In this document: positions 16,162 to 24,781 of the stretch, piece by piece
How the letters are laid out: each line of letters begins with the position of its first letter
How positions within the stretch are numbered: position 1 is the stretch's first letter
Origin: Bradymonadales bacterium
Lineage (GTDB): Bacteria > Myxococcota_A > UBA9042 > PWKZ01
NCBI GenBank assembly: GCA_003559575.1
Contig: PWKZ01000270.1
Coordinates: 1 to 34,810, forward strand
Reading direction: 5' to 3'
DNA: 34,810 nt
The notes under the pieces: model-generated
Databases searched by the model: none
The model's input: only the letters and a program-made list of their open reading frames with translations
What the model was told of the DNA's origin: nothing
Made by a program: the position numbers and the translations under genes

Positions 16162-17226
16162 TCAGTGGGCGGACCAGCGGGTGATCGCGCTTTCGTATTT
16201 CTCGATCTCTTTGGCCGCCTCGCGCACCGGCTCCGAGAGGTCGATGGCCACCAGGCGCACCGCCACTGAGGCCGGGAGCGCGCTCTCATCGGCGGACAGC
16301 TCGAGCCGTTTGGCCATCTCGTCCAAGGACCGGCGGTGCGGCCGAGCGCGGTCCAGGAGTTCGATATACCACGCGCGGACCATTCGCCGCTCGCGCTGCA
16401 AATAACCCGGGTAAGGCTCGAACCAGGTGACCGGAGCACCCATCTCCTTCATCTGGGAGCTTCCCCAGGTGTCGCTCATCTCGGCGAAGTGGCGGCCCAA
16501 GAGACTGTCGACACAAGCCGCTTCGGTGGCCAGCGCGCGCCAGACTTCGGATCTCGACGGTCCATCTTCGCGCATTCGCACCATCTCACCGGTCCGCTGC
16601 CAACGCTCGGCGGCGCTCATCGCGTGACCTGTTATCCGCATCCCGGCCACCAGCGGCAGGGGCCCGCCCGCGCCCCGCAGCAAGCGCGCCAAGTGCGAAA
16701 CGGCGCGCAGCCGGTCATCGAGATGGGGCTCTGAGAGACCCACATCCCCCTGCGCGATGATGACTCGACTCAGCAGGAACAGATCCCTCACCGGGTAGTC
16801 GGCGTCGAGCCGGCATGGGTCGGTCAGATCGAGCCCCCCCCCGGCGCTGGCCCAGGCGACAAGCGAATCCGCCAGAGCCGCGTTCTCATGGAGCAAATTC
16901 TGATGCGCGCGAGTGCGCTCGCCCGGCTTGTGGGCCAGAAGTACGGCGCGCTCCAATTCGTCCCCCTTGATTTGCCGCAGCGCCTCGAGGGCCTCGCGCA
17001 GCCCCTCGTCCTCCCCCTCGACATACGGCGCGACGCGAGCGTCATCGAGTAGCGCCTGCCACTTGGCGTTGAGTCTCGCGGGGGCAATGGCCGGTTCAGC
17101 CAACCACTGGCGAACGGCCCGGCGTTGATAGAGGATCGTACTGGCGATGAGGAGTATCAAAAGGATGGCCCCCGCGCCGTGCGGGCTCGTCAAGAGCTTG
17201 CGCCAACGCCATAATCGCCGGCCCAT
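16162..17226 (-). CDS. Unknown single-pass membrane protein
   Basis: About 354 residues if started at ATG 17226. I chose this start because it gives MGRRLWRWRKLL followed by a clear helix (GAGAILLILLIASTILY), an N-in signal anchor. The frame is open to ATG 17388, which overlaps the stop of the upstream PLP gene (ATGA), but those extra 54 codons are entirely repeat copy D. An ATG at 17268 is a third option. The rest is soluble, helical and rich in charged residues and Leu, with no family I recognise. It sits between the PLP enzyme and the radical SAM gene, all on the minus strand. Confidence 0.7.
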   Translation of the reverse strand: MGRRLWRWRKLLTSPHGAGAILLILLIASTILYQRRAVRQWLAEPAIAPARLNAKWQALLDDARVAPYVEGEDEGLREALEALRQIKGDELERAVLLAHKPGERTRAHQNLLHENAALADSLVAWASAGGGLDLTDPCRLDADYPVRDLFLLSRVIIAQGDVGLSEPHLDDRLRAVSHLARLLRGAGGPLPLVAGMRITGHAMSAAERWQRTGEMVRMREDGPSRSEVWRALATEAACVDSLLGRHFAEMSDTWGSSQMKEMGAPVTWFEPYPGYLQRERRMVRAWYIELLDRARPHRRSLDEMAKRLELSADESALPASVAVRLVAIDLSEPVREAAKEIEKYESAITRWSAH

Positions 17227-17384
17227 CGAGGGATTCGCGGACGGATCCGCGCCCATCTGCGGCGTCATCTGCTCCGAATTGGTGCTCGACTTAAGCGCTG
17301 CTACGCCTCCGCCTAATTCGGCTTGTTTCCTTGCACATGAACGCGCCTCCACACGCTCGCTCCTCAGAACGAACCGACGATTAT
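17211..17384 (+). repeat. Full-length MITE-like repeat (copy D)
   Basis: 174 bases bounded by terminal inverted repeats ATAATCGCCGG and CCGACGATTAT (one mismatch). Inside is a second inverted repeat CCGAATT/AATTCGG around the central AGCGCTGCTACGCCTCC. It starts at the base after the PLP gene's stop and runs through the 5' end of the open frame of the next gene. Confidence 0.85.
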
Positions 17385-18656
17385 TCATATTTTTTCCAAG
17401 GCTTGGCGAATGTCGCGCTTGAGATCCGTTAAGTGTTCGAGCCCGACCGAGATTCTAATCAGGCCGGGGCTCACGCCCAGCAATTCCAGCTCGTCCGGCG
17501 GTACGTCGGCGTGGGTCATCGTCATTGGATGCTCCACCAGTGTCTCGGTGCCGCCCAGGGAGACCGCCAGACTACAAATCTCGAACGAGTCGAGGACCTT
17601 GAACGCGGCCTGCTCGCCGCCATCCACCTCGAAGGAGATCAATGCCCCGGGGCCGCTGCACTGGCGCTCCAAGATGTCATGTTGGTTGCTGCCGGGCTCG
17701 AGAAGGCTTGGGTGCATCACTCGGCGCACCTTCGAGTGCCTGGCGAGCATCTGCGCCAACTTGAGCGCGCTCTTGGCCTGCCGGTGCATGCGCACCGAGA
17801 GGGTCTCGAGCGAGCGCAGCAGCATCCAACCGGTAAACGGGTTGGCCATCGTGCCGAGGATCGCGCGGATCTCGAGGATCTCGTTCATTAGCGCCTGACC
17901 GCCGGAGACGACCCCGGCTATCAAGTCGCTGTGGCCGCCGATGAACTTGGTGGCCGAGTAGATGACGAGGTCGGCTCCCGAGGAGGCCGGGCGCTGGAAC
18001 ACCGGCCCGAGGAAGGTGTTGTCGACGGCCGTGACAACCGGCCGCTCGCGGTCGGTGGAGAGTCGCCGGGCCAATCGCGCCACCGCCTGGATGTCGGTGA
18101 GGGTGATTGAGGGGTTGGCCGGGGTCTCCAGGAACAACATTCGGACCCTCTCCGGCCCGCACTCGTCGGCCACGCGCGCCATCGCCGCCGGCGCGTCGTC
18201 GCCGGCCGGCACGAAGCGCACCTCGATGCCGTAGCGCGGCAGGATGTTCTTGAACAGATAGTGGGTGCCTCCGTAGACCGGCGCGGAGGACACGATGACA
18301 TCACCGGGGCGGGTCAGCGCCAGGACCGTCGAGGCGATCGCCGCCATCCCCGAGGCAAACACCGCCGCCGCTTCGGTTTGGTCAAAGGCCGCCATCCGCT
18401 CTTCGAAGATTTGGAGGTTGGGGTTGTTCAAGCGGCTGTAGATGAGCCCCGGATTCTCATCGCCCTTGGGCTCTCCGAGGCCGTAGGCCAGCTCGAAGAA
18501 ACGCTTGCCGTCGGCGGCGGAGCGGAACTGGAATGTCGAGGTCAAAAAAACCGGCGGTTTGATCGCGCCCTCCGAAAGGAAAGGATCGTATCCGTAGCCG
18601 AGAGCGAGAGTCTCTGGGCGGTAGTCAGGTCCGCCGGAGCTGTGGTTGCGTTTCAT
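17385..18656 (-). CDS. Cys/Met-metabolism PLP enzyme (cystathionine gamma-synthase / methionine gamma-lyase family)
   Basis: 423 residues, typical length, with a strong ribosome site GGGAGG five bases before ATG 18656. PLP enzymes of this family cleave or form C-S bonds at the gamma or beta carbon of sulfur amino acids. Visible are Tyr73 and Arg75 (YSRLNNPN, phosphate binding across the dimer), Asp212 (VDNTF, pyridine N), the Schiff-base Lys237 (YSATKFIGGHSD), and SLGGTETLVEHP near the end. The extra segment FFELAYGLGEPKGDENPG before YSRL is seen in a subgroup often annotated only to family level. Motifs alone cannot separate gamma-synthase, gamma-lyase and O-acetylhomoserine sulfhydrylase. 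It is first in a minus-strand run with the membrane protein and radical SAM genes. Confidence 0.93.
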   Translation of the reverse strand: MKRNHSSGGPDYRPETLALGYGYDPFLSEGAIKPPVFLTSTFQFRSAADGKRFFELAYGLGEPKGDENPGLIYSRLNNPNLQIFEERMAAFDQTEAAAVFASGMAAIASTVLALTRPGDVIVSSAPVYGGTHYLFKNILPRYGIEVRFVPAGDDAPAAMARVADECGPERVRMLFLETPANPSITLTDIQAVARLARRLSTDRERPVVTAVDNTFLGPVFQRPASSGADLVIYSATKFIGGHSDLIAGVVSGGQALMNEILEIRAILGTMANPFTGWMLLRSLETLSVRMHRQAKSALKLAQMLARHSKVRRVMHPSLLEPGSNQHDILERQCSGPGALISFEVDGGEQAAFKVLDSFEICSLAVSLGGTETLVEHPMTMTHADVPPDELELLGVSPGLIRISVGLEHLTDLKRDIRQALEKI

Positions 18657-18704
18657 TCTAACCTCCCAAAACAGAGATGTTCACCGGAGCCAGGATACCA
18701 GAAA

Positions 18705-20912
18705 TCAGGCGCGGACTATCAACCAGGTCTCCAACAACAGGAGCCCAAAAATAGAGAGTAACACCGGCGGCCAGAAGCGTCTTCTGGTGCCGCCTGCCTC
18801 GGATGCGGCCGTTTCGTCCGCGAGTGTCGCCGTAAAGTTATCGTGTTCTCTCTCGTGGGCGGCGGCGTGCAGGATTGTCTGGAGGGTCGAGAGGTCCATC
18901 TGGACGAGATCGAGGTCGCGCGCATCCGGTGACACCGCCATGTAGCGTCGCTCCACTCGCTCCCTCTGTTCACCGACATGGATGTCGAAAGTGTAGATAC
19001 CGCTGTGTTCGAGGTCGCTCAGGACCAGTGGGGACGGGGGCGCGTCGTGGTCGCGCACGAAATTCCGCGTGGTCCCGTCCGGCGATGACACCTCCACGAG
19101 GCTCGTGCGGGGAGGGAGCGCTAGCGCGACCCTCTCACCCACTCGCGCTTCCCGCGGTCCGGTGGCGCGGCTGCCCGCCGCCAGGTAACTCATGACTCTG
19201 CGCATCAACGGGAGATAGGCGGTGCGGATGGGCAGATCGGTCCAGTCGCGGTCGACTGTGGTGGTGAGCCACAGCACGCGCCCCTCGCCCAGGCGTTTCT
19301 CGATGAGCGCCGGGGCTCCGTCGCGATAGCGCATGAGAATTTGGGTCCCTTTCGTCGGAGTGGCCTCGAGGAGGAGGTAGCGTTCCACCCGCGCGTTGTA
19401 CAAGCTGCCGCGCTCGTCGCGGAGGAAATCGGAGAACAGCTCGTGGGTGGTGTCCGGGAGTGCTAAGTGGGTAAAATCGTCTGACGCCACGGCCGGCCCC
19501 GCCGCTCTGATCTCACGCACCGGAGCCGGCAGGAGTGGCCGCAAGTCGCGGGTCGTGTCGGGGGTCATGTTGTCGCCGCTGGTGATGAACAGGCCACCTC
19601 CCGCGCGCACGAAACGCTCGATCTCGGCCACCTGGTCAGGCTCCAGTTGCGCTACATTGGCGAGCACCAGCACGTCGCTGTGGTCGAGCTGGGCGCTGGT
19701 GAGTTCTTCCGGCCGCATGGTGACGAGGGCGAGATCCGACTCGTCATCGCGCTCGGGAATGAGCGCGCGCTCCAAGAAGAATGTCTCGTCCATGTAAGGG
19801 ATGCTACTGGGTGCGCCGTTGAGCGCCAGGACTCGCGTTCGCCGACGTGCTCCCAGGATAAAATGGCGCTGATTGTCCAGTTGCAGCTCGTCGTCGGGCA
19901 AGATCACCTCGCCGAGTGGGAGATCCAGTCGCGCGGTGTCCAGGTGAAAGATCTTGGTGCGCTCTTCGAATGGTGGGATCGTCAGCTGTTCCTTGACCCG
20001 GCGGGAGCCGATTTTGACGGTCACGACGTCGCTCCATTCGGTGGCGCGTTGATTGCGCACAGTCACATGCAAGGCCCCGCCGAGCGTACTGTCGGGGTGA
20101 TGGTGGGCAAACTCCAAGGCCACGATACCCGTGTTGGGCAGGAACGCTGTTGGGGTGAGAGAGAGCTGTTCGCCCTCGGTGGGCTCCTCGGCCGGGGACG
20201 CTTCGCCGTCGCGCGTCACGTCGATTACGTGCATCTCGGCGCTTCGCGCGGTTCGCAAGGCGGGGCTGAACTCCGACCAGCCGGAGGCGGTCAAATCGGT
20301 GAAAACGATTATCTGTCTCCGCGGGAGCATCGAGCCTGCCAGGAGCTGATCGGCGAGACCGAGGGCGCCGGCTAAATCGGTGCCGCGCTCGGTGGGCTCG
20401 ATCCCGGCGAGCGCGGCGCGCGCGCGCCGCCGGTCGAAGGTCAGGGGACCAAGACTCGTCCGCGCCGGCGCGGCGGTGGTCACGAGCGCCACATTGTGGG
20501 TCCGTGGCAGCCCGGCGATAAGGGTGTCGGCGCGCTTGAGCGCGCGCTCGAGCGAGGAGAGGCGAGGGCGACGTCCGTCATCGGTGAGCGGACGCCACTG
20601 CATCGAGGCCGAGTTGTCCACCACCAGCACGACGCTGGTGGGAGTCTGCGCCGGTAGCGGCAGGTCCGAGGGAGCCACTCGGTAAGGTTTGGCGAGGGCC
20701 ACCGCCAAAGCTGCGAGCAGAAGCATTCTAAGCAGCAGAACCAGGATCTGTCGCAGGCGATGGCGCTGGGCGATGCGTTTGTCGGACAAGAGCAGGTAGA
20801 AGATTGCCGAGAACGGGACTTCGGGGGCCCGGCGTCTTTGGCGGAGGTGCAGCATCAGCGGCAGCGCGACGAGAAGTGTCCCGACGAGCAGCCACGGGTT
20901 CTCAAAGCTCAT
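18705..20912 (-). CDS. BatA-like membrane protein with von Willebrand A domain
   Basis: 735 residues. The N-terminus (MSFENPWLLVGTLLVALPLM, then HLRQRRR) is the BatA-type membrane segment. A second helix follows near 60-80, then a VWA domain with the metal-binding motif VDNSASM. Further along is a segment resembling a glutamine-amidotransferase-like fold (VLVLANVAQLEPDQVAEIE), then beta-rich sequence and a last helix (FWPPVLLSIFGLLLLETWL). The gene overlaps the DUF58 gene by 4 bp (ATGA), and MoxR lies just upstream. MoxR-DUF58-VWA operons are thought to act in chaperone-like maturation or stress tolerance of envelope proteins; the target here is unknown. Confidence 0.88.
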   Translation of the reverse strand: MSFENPWLLVGTLLVALPLMLHLRQRRRAPEVPFSAIFYLLLSDKRIAQRHRLRQILVLLLRMLLLAALAVALAKPYRVAPSDLPLPAQTPTSVVLVVDNSASMQWRPLTDDGRRPRLSSLERALKRADTLIAGLPRTHNVALVTTAAPARTSLGPLTFDRRRARAALAGIEPTERGTDLAGALGLADQLLAGSMLPRRQIIVFTDLTASGWSEFSPALRTARSAEMHVIDVTRDGEASPAEEPTEGEQLSLTPTAFLPNTGIVALEFAHHHPDSTLGGALHVTVRNQRATEWSDVVTVKIGSRRVKEQLTIPPFEERTKIFHLDTARLDLPLGEVILPDDELQLDNQRHFILGARRRTRVLALNGAPSSIPYMDETFFLERALIPERDDESDLALVTMRPEELTSAQLDHSDVLVLANVAQLEPDQVAEIERFVRAGGGLFITSGDNMTPDTTRDLRPLLPAPVREIRAAGPAVASDDFTHLALPDTTHELFSDFLRDERGSLYNARVERYLLLEATPTKGTQILMRYRDGAPALIEKRLGEGRVLWLTTTVDRDWTDLPIRTAYLPLMRRVMSYLAAGSRATGPREARVGERVALALPPRTSLVEVSSPDGTTRNFVRDHDAPPSPLVLSDLEHSGIYTFDIHVGEQRERVERRYMAVSPDARDLDLVQMDLSTLQTILHAAAHEREHDNFTATLADETAASEAGGTRRRFWPPVLLSIFGLLLLETWLIVRA

Positions 20913-21877
20913 CGTGGTCCCCCGGGATCGTCGTGAGCTTGTTCTCGCGCCGCCGGCGCCTGGGCGCCGGCCGACGACGCGCGCCGTCTCGAGAGTGCGC
21001 GGACTATGGTCTCGAGAGCCTCCTCGATACTTTGGGAGGTGTCGAACGTGTGATGCTCAACTCCGATGTCGCCACATCGGGAGGCCACCTGGCTCAGGAA
21101 GGTGGCGAGCGCGCTCATGTAGTCGCCGCGGATGGCGCGAGGTTCCAGCAGCAATCGGGCGGGGGACTCGAGGGAGCGAAACGACGTCAACCGGCGGAAG
21201 GGCAAGCTGAGCTCGTCGGGATCGAGGATCTGGAGGAGCATCACTCTGTGGCGCTGCGCTTTCAGTTGGGCCAGGTTAAGAAAGAACCGGTCGAGATCGG
21301 TGAACATGTCGCTCAGAACCAAAACGAGGCCTCGTTTGTGTCCCATCTCGGCTACTCGGGCGAGGCCGCGCGCGAGATCGGTTTTGCCGGTGGGGGAGAG
21401 ATCATCGAGCAACTCAAGGGTCCGGTTGACATGTCTGCTCGAGGCGCGCGCCGGCAGGTGGTGGACGACGTTGTCGCGCGCGGCGACGACTCCGACCGCG
21501 TCGCGTTGTCGGAGCAGGAGGTAGGCCAGGGTCGCTGTCAGGCGCGCGGAGTAGGTCAGCTTGGAGTAGGTGCTCCGAGGGCCTTCGTAGCCCATGGATC
21601 CCGAGCAGTCGAGCACGAAGAACGCGCGCATGTTGGTCTCGTCCTCGAAGCGCTTGACATAATAGCGATCAGTACGCCCATAGACCTGCCAGTCAATGTT
21701 TTTGAGCTCGTCGCCGGGGCTGTACTCCGCGTGTTCGGTGAACTCGACGCTTGCGCCGTGATGGGGGCTGCGGTGAATTCCGGAGAGTGTCCCATCAACC
21801 CGTTGGTCCACCCGGATTCGGGTTTTCCCCAGACGAGCCAGAAGCTTCGGATCCAGCAGCAGCGACGAGGGATGCAT
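20909..21877 (-). CDS. DUF58 domain protein
   Basis: 322 residues from ATG 21877 (MHPSSLLLDPKLLARLG), a start in line with relatives; the open frame runs 35 codons further but into the MoxR end. Core DUF58 motifs are visible: EYSPGDELKNIDWQVYGRTD, then YVKRFEDE and LDCSGSM, the last a VWA-like metal site (DxSxS). It is cytoplasmic, with no membrane segment. It lies 22 bases after moxR and overlaps the BatA-like gene by 4 bp, so the three are probably one operon and act together. The C-terminus has an Ala/Arg-rich tail without recognisable function. Confidence 0.92.
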   Translation of the reverse strand: MHPSSLLLDPKLLARLGKTRIRVDQRVDGTLSGIHRSPHHGASVEFTEHAEYSPGDELKNIDWQVYGRTDRYYVKRFEDETNMRAFFVLDCSGSMGYEGPRSTYSKLTYSARLTATLAYLLLRQRDAVGVVAARDNVVHHLPARASSRHVNRTLELLDDLSPTGKTDLARGLARVAEMGHKRGLVLVLSDMFTDLDRFFLNLAQLKAQRHRVMLLQILDPDELSLPFRRLTSFRSLESPARLLLEPRAIRGDYMSALATFLSQVASRCGDIGVEHHTFDTSQSIEEALETIVRALSRRRASSAGAQAPAAREQAHDDPGGPR

Positions 21878-21899
21878 TGTCTCTCGCAGTCCCAAAGTT

Positions 21900-22955
21900 T
21901 CAGGCCAGGCGGCGCACGGTGTGCCTGGAGCGCTCGCGCGCCAACTCAATGATGCGCGCCACGATATCGCTCCGCTGGACACCGTCGGCGTCGGCCTGGA
22001 AGTTGGCCAGGAGCCGGTGCCCGAGCACCGGGTAGGCCAGCGCCTCCACGTCCGCCCGGCTGGCGTTGGGTTCGCCGTGCAGCATGGCGTAGGCCTTGGC
22101 GGCCAGAACCAGGTGCAGGGTAGCGCGCGGACCGGCCCCCCAGATCAGGTAGTTTTTCACCACCGCGGGCGCTTCCGGGTTGGTTGGGCGGCTCAGGCGG
22201 GCGATGTCGACGGCGAACCGGATAACCGCCTCAGGCACCAGTCCGCACCGTACCAGATCTTGAAACCGGTTAATCTCGCTGGGTTCGAGGATGGGCTCGA
22301 CTTCGAGCGGGTGGAGCTGAGTCCCCCGCCCCACGAGGGCCACCTCGTCCTCCTCGGGAGGATAGTCCACCTGGATGTTGAGCATGAAGCGGTCGAGCTG
22401 GGCCTCGGGCAGAGGGTATGTGCCCTCTTGCTCGATTGGGTTCTGGGTCGCGAACACCAGAAACGGCTGCTCGAGCGGGTGGGTCTCGCCACCGGCGGTG
22501 ACTTCATACTCCTGCATCGCTTGGAGCAGCGCCGCTTGGGTTTTGGGGGGGGTACGGTTGATCTCGTCAGCCAGCAGCAGATTGCAAAACAACGGCCCGC
22601 GCACGAAGCGGTAGATCCGGCGACCGGTCTTGGAGTCTTCTTCAAGGATGGTCGTCCCGGTGATGTCGGCCGGCATGAGATCGGGGGTGAACTGAATTCG
22701 CCTGAACTTCAATCGCAAGGACTCGGCCAGCGTGCTGATGAGAAGAGTTTTGGCCAGCCCCGGGACACCGATGAACAGCCCGTGGCCGCGGGCCAGCAGC
22801 GCCGTCAGGAGTAGGTCGATGACTTTCTCTTGGCCGATCACCCGTTTGGCGATCTGGCGCCGGATGCTGTCGGTGGCGTCCACCAGCGCCCGAAGCGAGT
22901 CGGAGTCACAAGTCACCGCGGAGCTGCTTTCCCTTGAAATCATTGTCTCTCTCAT
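21900..22955 (-). CDS. MoxR-family AAA+ ATPase
   Basis: 351 residues from ATG 22955; ATG 22943, preceded by GAGAG, is about equally likely. Walker A is GVPGLAKT (63-70 from this start), Walker B LLADEINR (Asp130-Glu131), and sensor 1 is the ATQNPIEQEGTYPLPEAQLDRF region typical of MoxR. The family forms hexamers that remodel or activate partner proteins, usually with a VWA protein. The DUF58 and BatA-like genes downstream fit that role exactly. It is the first gene of this operon. Confidence 0.95.
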   Translation of the reverse strand: MRETMISRESSSAVTCDSDSLRALVDATDSIRRQIAKRVIGQEKVIDLLLTALLARGHGLFIGVPGLAKTLLISTLAESLRLKFRRIQFTPDLMPADITGTTILEEDSKTGRRIYRFVRGPLFCNLLLADEINRTPPKTQAALLQAMQEYEVTAGGETHPLEQPFLVFATQNPIEQEGTYPLPEAQLDRFMLNIQVDYPPEEDEVALVGRGTQLHPLEVEPILEPSEINRFQDLVRCGLVPEAVIRFAVDIARLSRPTNPEAPAVVKNYLIWGAGPRATLHLVLAAKAYAMLHGEPNASRADVEALAYPVLGHRLLANFQADADGVQRSDIVARIIELARERSRHTVRRLA

Positions 22956-23295
22956 CCCCTCGCCTGCTCCAGGTCCTCGTGAAAGCAGGGGCATTCAAAG
23001 CTAGCGACAATGATAGCATACATCCGGAAGGACGCGCTCGCACTAACCCGCAAGTGTGCCACCAGGGCAATCGTATCAGGTGGGGGATTAGGGCGGGGCG
23101 CTTCAAGCGGTTTAAGCCATGATCTCAGTCATGAACGCCATCTCGAAGTGAGGATCGAGCGGCGTACGGCGGGGGCAGATGACGCCGCCGATCGTCCCGG
23201 AGCGGTGCATGAATGCCGCTGTTGCCCTGGGGATTGGGGACCGGAGAGGGGATCGCTGGTCCGGTCGCATGCGGCTTAAAAAGCTGACAAAGCGG
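22956..23295. other. Intergenic stretch without a gene
   Basis: No credible coding sequence is seen. It holds two inverted repeats: GACCGGA/TCCGGTC with a 14-base loop (23239-23266) and CATGA/TCATG with a 6-base loop (23118-23133). The first lies just downstream of the lipoprotein hydrolase stop and could mark its transcript end. The moxR promoter should be here, but I could not place one. Confidence 0.4.
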
Positions 23296-24717
23296 TCACT
23301 CGGGCCAGTCGGCGAGGTCGAACGCCTCGTGGTATTCCACCTCCCCATCGAGGGACGCGTCGAGATGAGAGGCGTCGAGATATGTGCGTGAACCGAGACT
23401 TCGACGCAAGAAAACGTTGAATAACGCCGTGCCGTAGTGGTTCGTGAGCTCGCGCACCAGGGCCGGATCCAGGTTCTCGTCGCCGCAGCCGTCGCTCAGC
23501 GCGTGCCGCGCGTCGTCCCAGCCCAGATCCTCGGCCAATGTGGCCACGTCGACGCTGCACATGTCGGTAAACGAGAAGTGGCCGCCGCGAATCACCCGCA
23601 AGAACGCCTTGCGCTCAGCCATTCGCTCGTAGGGCTGCCACATGTCGATGTCGAACTGTAGCGTCCGGTCGTCGTCGCCACCCATGATGAGACACGGCAC
23701 GCGGTAATTCTCGAGGTTGGTCCCAGGCCAGATCCCGGCCACCGTCCCGGCGGGGGCCAGCGGGATCACCGCCGAGACACGCTCGTCGATTCCGCCGAGG
23801 ACCATCGAGAGAAAGCCGCCGAACGAGTGACCGGTGACTCCCACTCGGCGAGTGGCCACCTGCTCGTGGAACATGCTGTCCGAATCGTCGTTCTCCGCAA
23901 ACATCCAATCGATCAAGAATCCGCCGTCCTTGATGCGCGGTAGCGCGGCGCCGGCCACCGCCACCGGGTCGTAGCCGTGCAAGAGGTAGTCCCAGGTGGT
24001 GTTGAGCTGGTGGTCCGGTGAGACGACGATGTAGCCGTGGCTCGCCAGGTGGACGGTCTGGAAGGCGTTTTGGAAGCGCACGCCGAACGCGCCGTGCGAG
24101 AAGACAACGAGGGGGTAGGGCCCGTCGCTCTGCCGCACGGGTGTGTCGCGGACGGCGATGGTCGGCAGCGGGTCCATCGCGAGGCCCGCCAGCAGCTCTT
24201 CAAGCTCCGGCGGAGCGTCGTCGATGAGGTTGTAGTGGACAAAGGGGCCGTCGGCGTATTCGTCGGTGGTCGGATACCAGATCTCGGTGCGCAGCCAGCG
24301 CGGGCTGCCGTCGTCGTTGACTTGTGCCTCGTCGTAGAGATCGACGGTGATCACGCCGACCGGGAAAGGCCCCGGGAGCACGGGGTCGGGGGCATGCTCG
24401 GGTCCCGCGGCGCAAAACTCGGGGCCGCACACCGGGTCGAGCCGGGTCTCGAGGAGCTCATCAGTCGGCGGCTCGTCGGAATCCGCCTCTGCGTCGGGCG
24501 GGGTGACGGTCTCCGGGGCCGCGGCGTCGTTTTCTACCGTGGCATCCGGCTCGTTAGTGTCTGAGGGGTCGTCGTGGATGTCCGGGTGCTCGACTGTCTC
24601 GGACGGTTCGACCACGTCGGACGATTTCGGGGCGACCTCGTCACTGCTGCAATTCGGCAGAAGAAGTCCTACCAAGGCCAGCGATAGCAACCAATGCCGC
24701 ATAGAACGTCTGTCCAT
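23296..24717 (-). CDS. Predicted lipoprotein alpha/beta hydrolase (PAF-acetylhydrolase/dienelactone-like)
   Basis: 473 residues from ATG 24717, with AGGAG 9 bases upstream; the frame is open 95 codons further but into the next gene. The signal peptide ends LLLPNCSS (Cys23), a weak lipobox. About 80 residues of Asp/Glu/Pro/Thr-rich linker follow, typical of a surface tether, then an alpha/beta hydrolase fold. It includes LVVFSHGAFG (oxyanion region), the nucleophile elbow GHSFGG (Ser298), LIMGGDDDRT with the likely acid Asp, and GGHFSF with the likely catalytic His. It resembles PAF-acetylhydrolase/chlorophyllase-type enzymes; substrate unknown. Confidence 0.87.
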   Translation of the reverse strand: MDRRSMRHWLLSLALVGLLLPNCSSDEVAPKSSDVVEPSETVEHPDIHDDPSDTNEPDATVENDAAAPETVTPPDAEADSDEPPTDELLETRLDPVCGPEFCAAGPEHAPDPVLPGPFPVGVITVDLYDEAQVNDDGSPRWLRTEIWYPTTDEYADGPFVHYNLIDDAPPELEELLAGLAMDPLPTIAVRDTPVRQSDGPYPLVVFSHGAFGVRFQNAFQTVHLASHGYIVVSPDHQLNTTWDYLLHGYDPVAVAGAALPRIKDGGFLIDWMFAENDDSDSMFHEQVATRRVGVTGHSFGGFLSMVLGGIDERVSAVIPLAPAGTVAGIWPGTNLENYRVPCLIMGGDDDRTLQFDIDMWQPYERMAERKAFLRVIRGGHFSFTDMCSVDVATLAEDLGWDDARHALSDGCGDENLDPALVRELTNHYGTALFNVFLRRSLGSRTYLDASHLDASLDGEVEYHEAFDLADWPE

Positions 24718-24781
24718 TCTCTTCACTCCTGATTTTTGAGTCCTCCGACTCAGGGCCTCTTTGTTGAGAAATCCAACCCAG

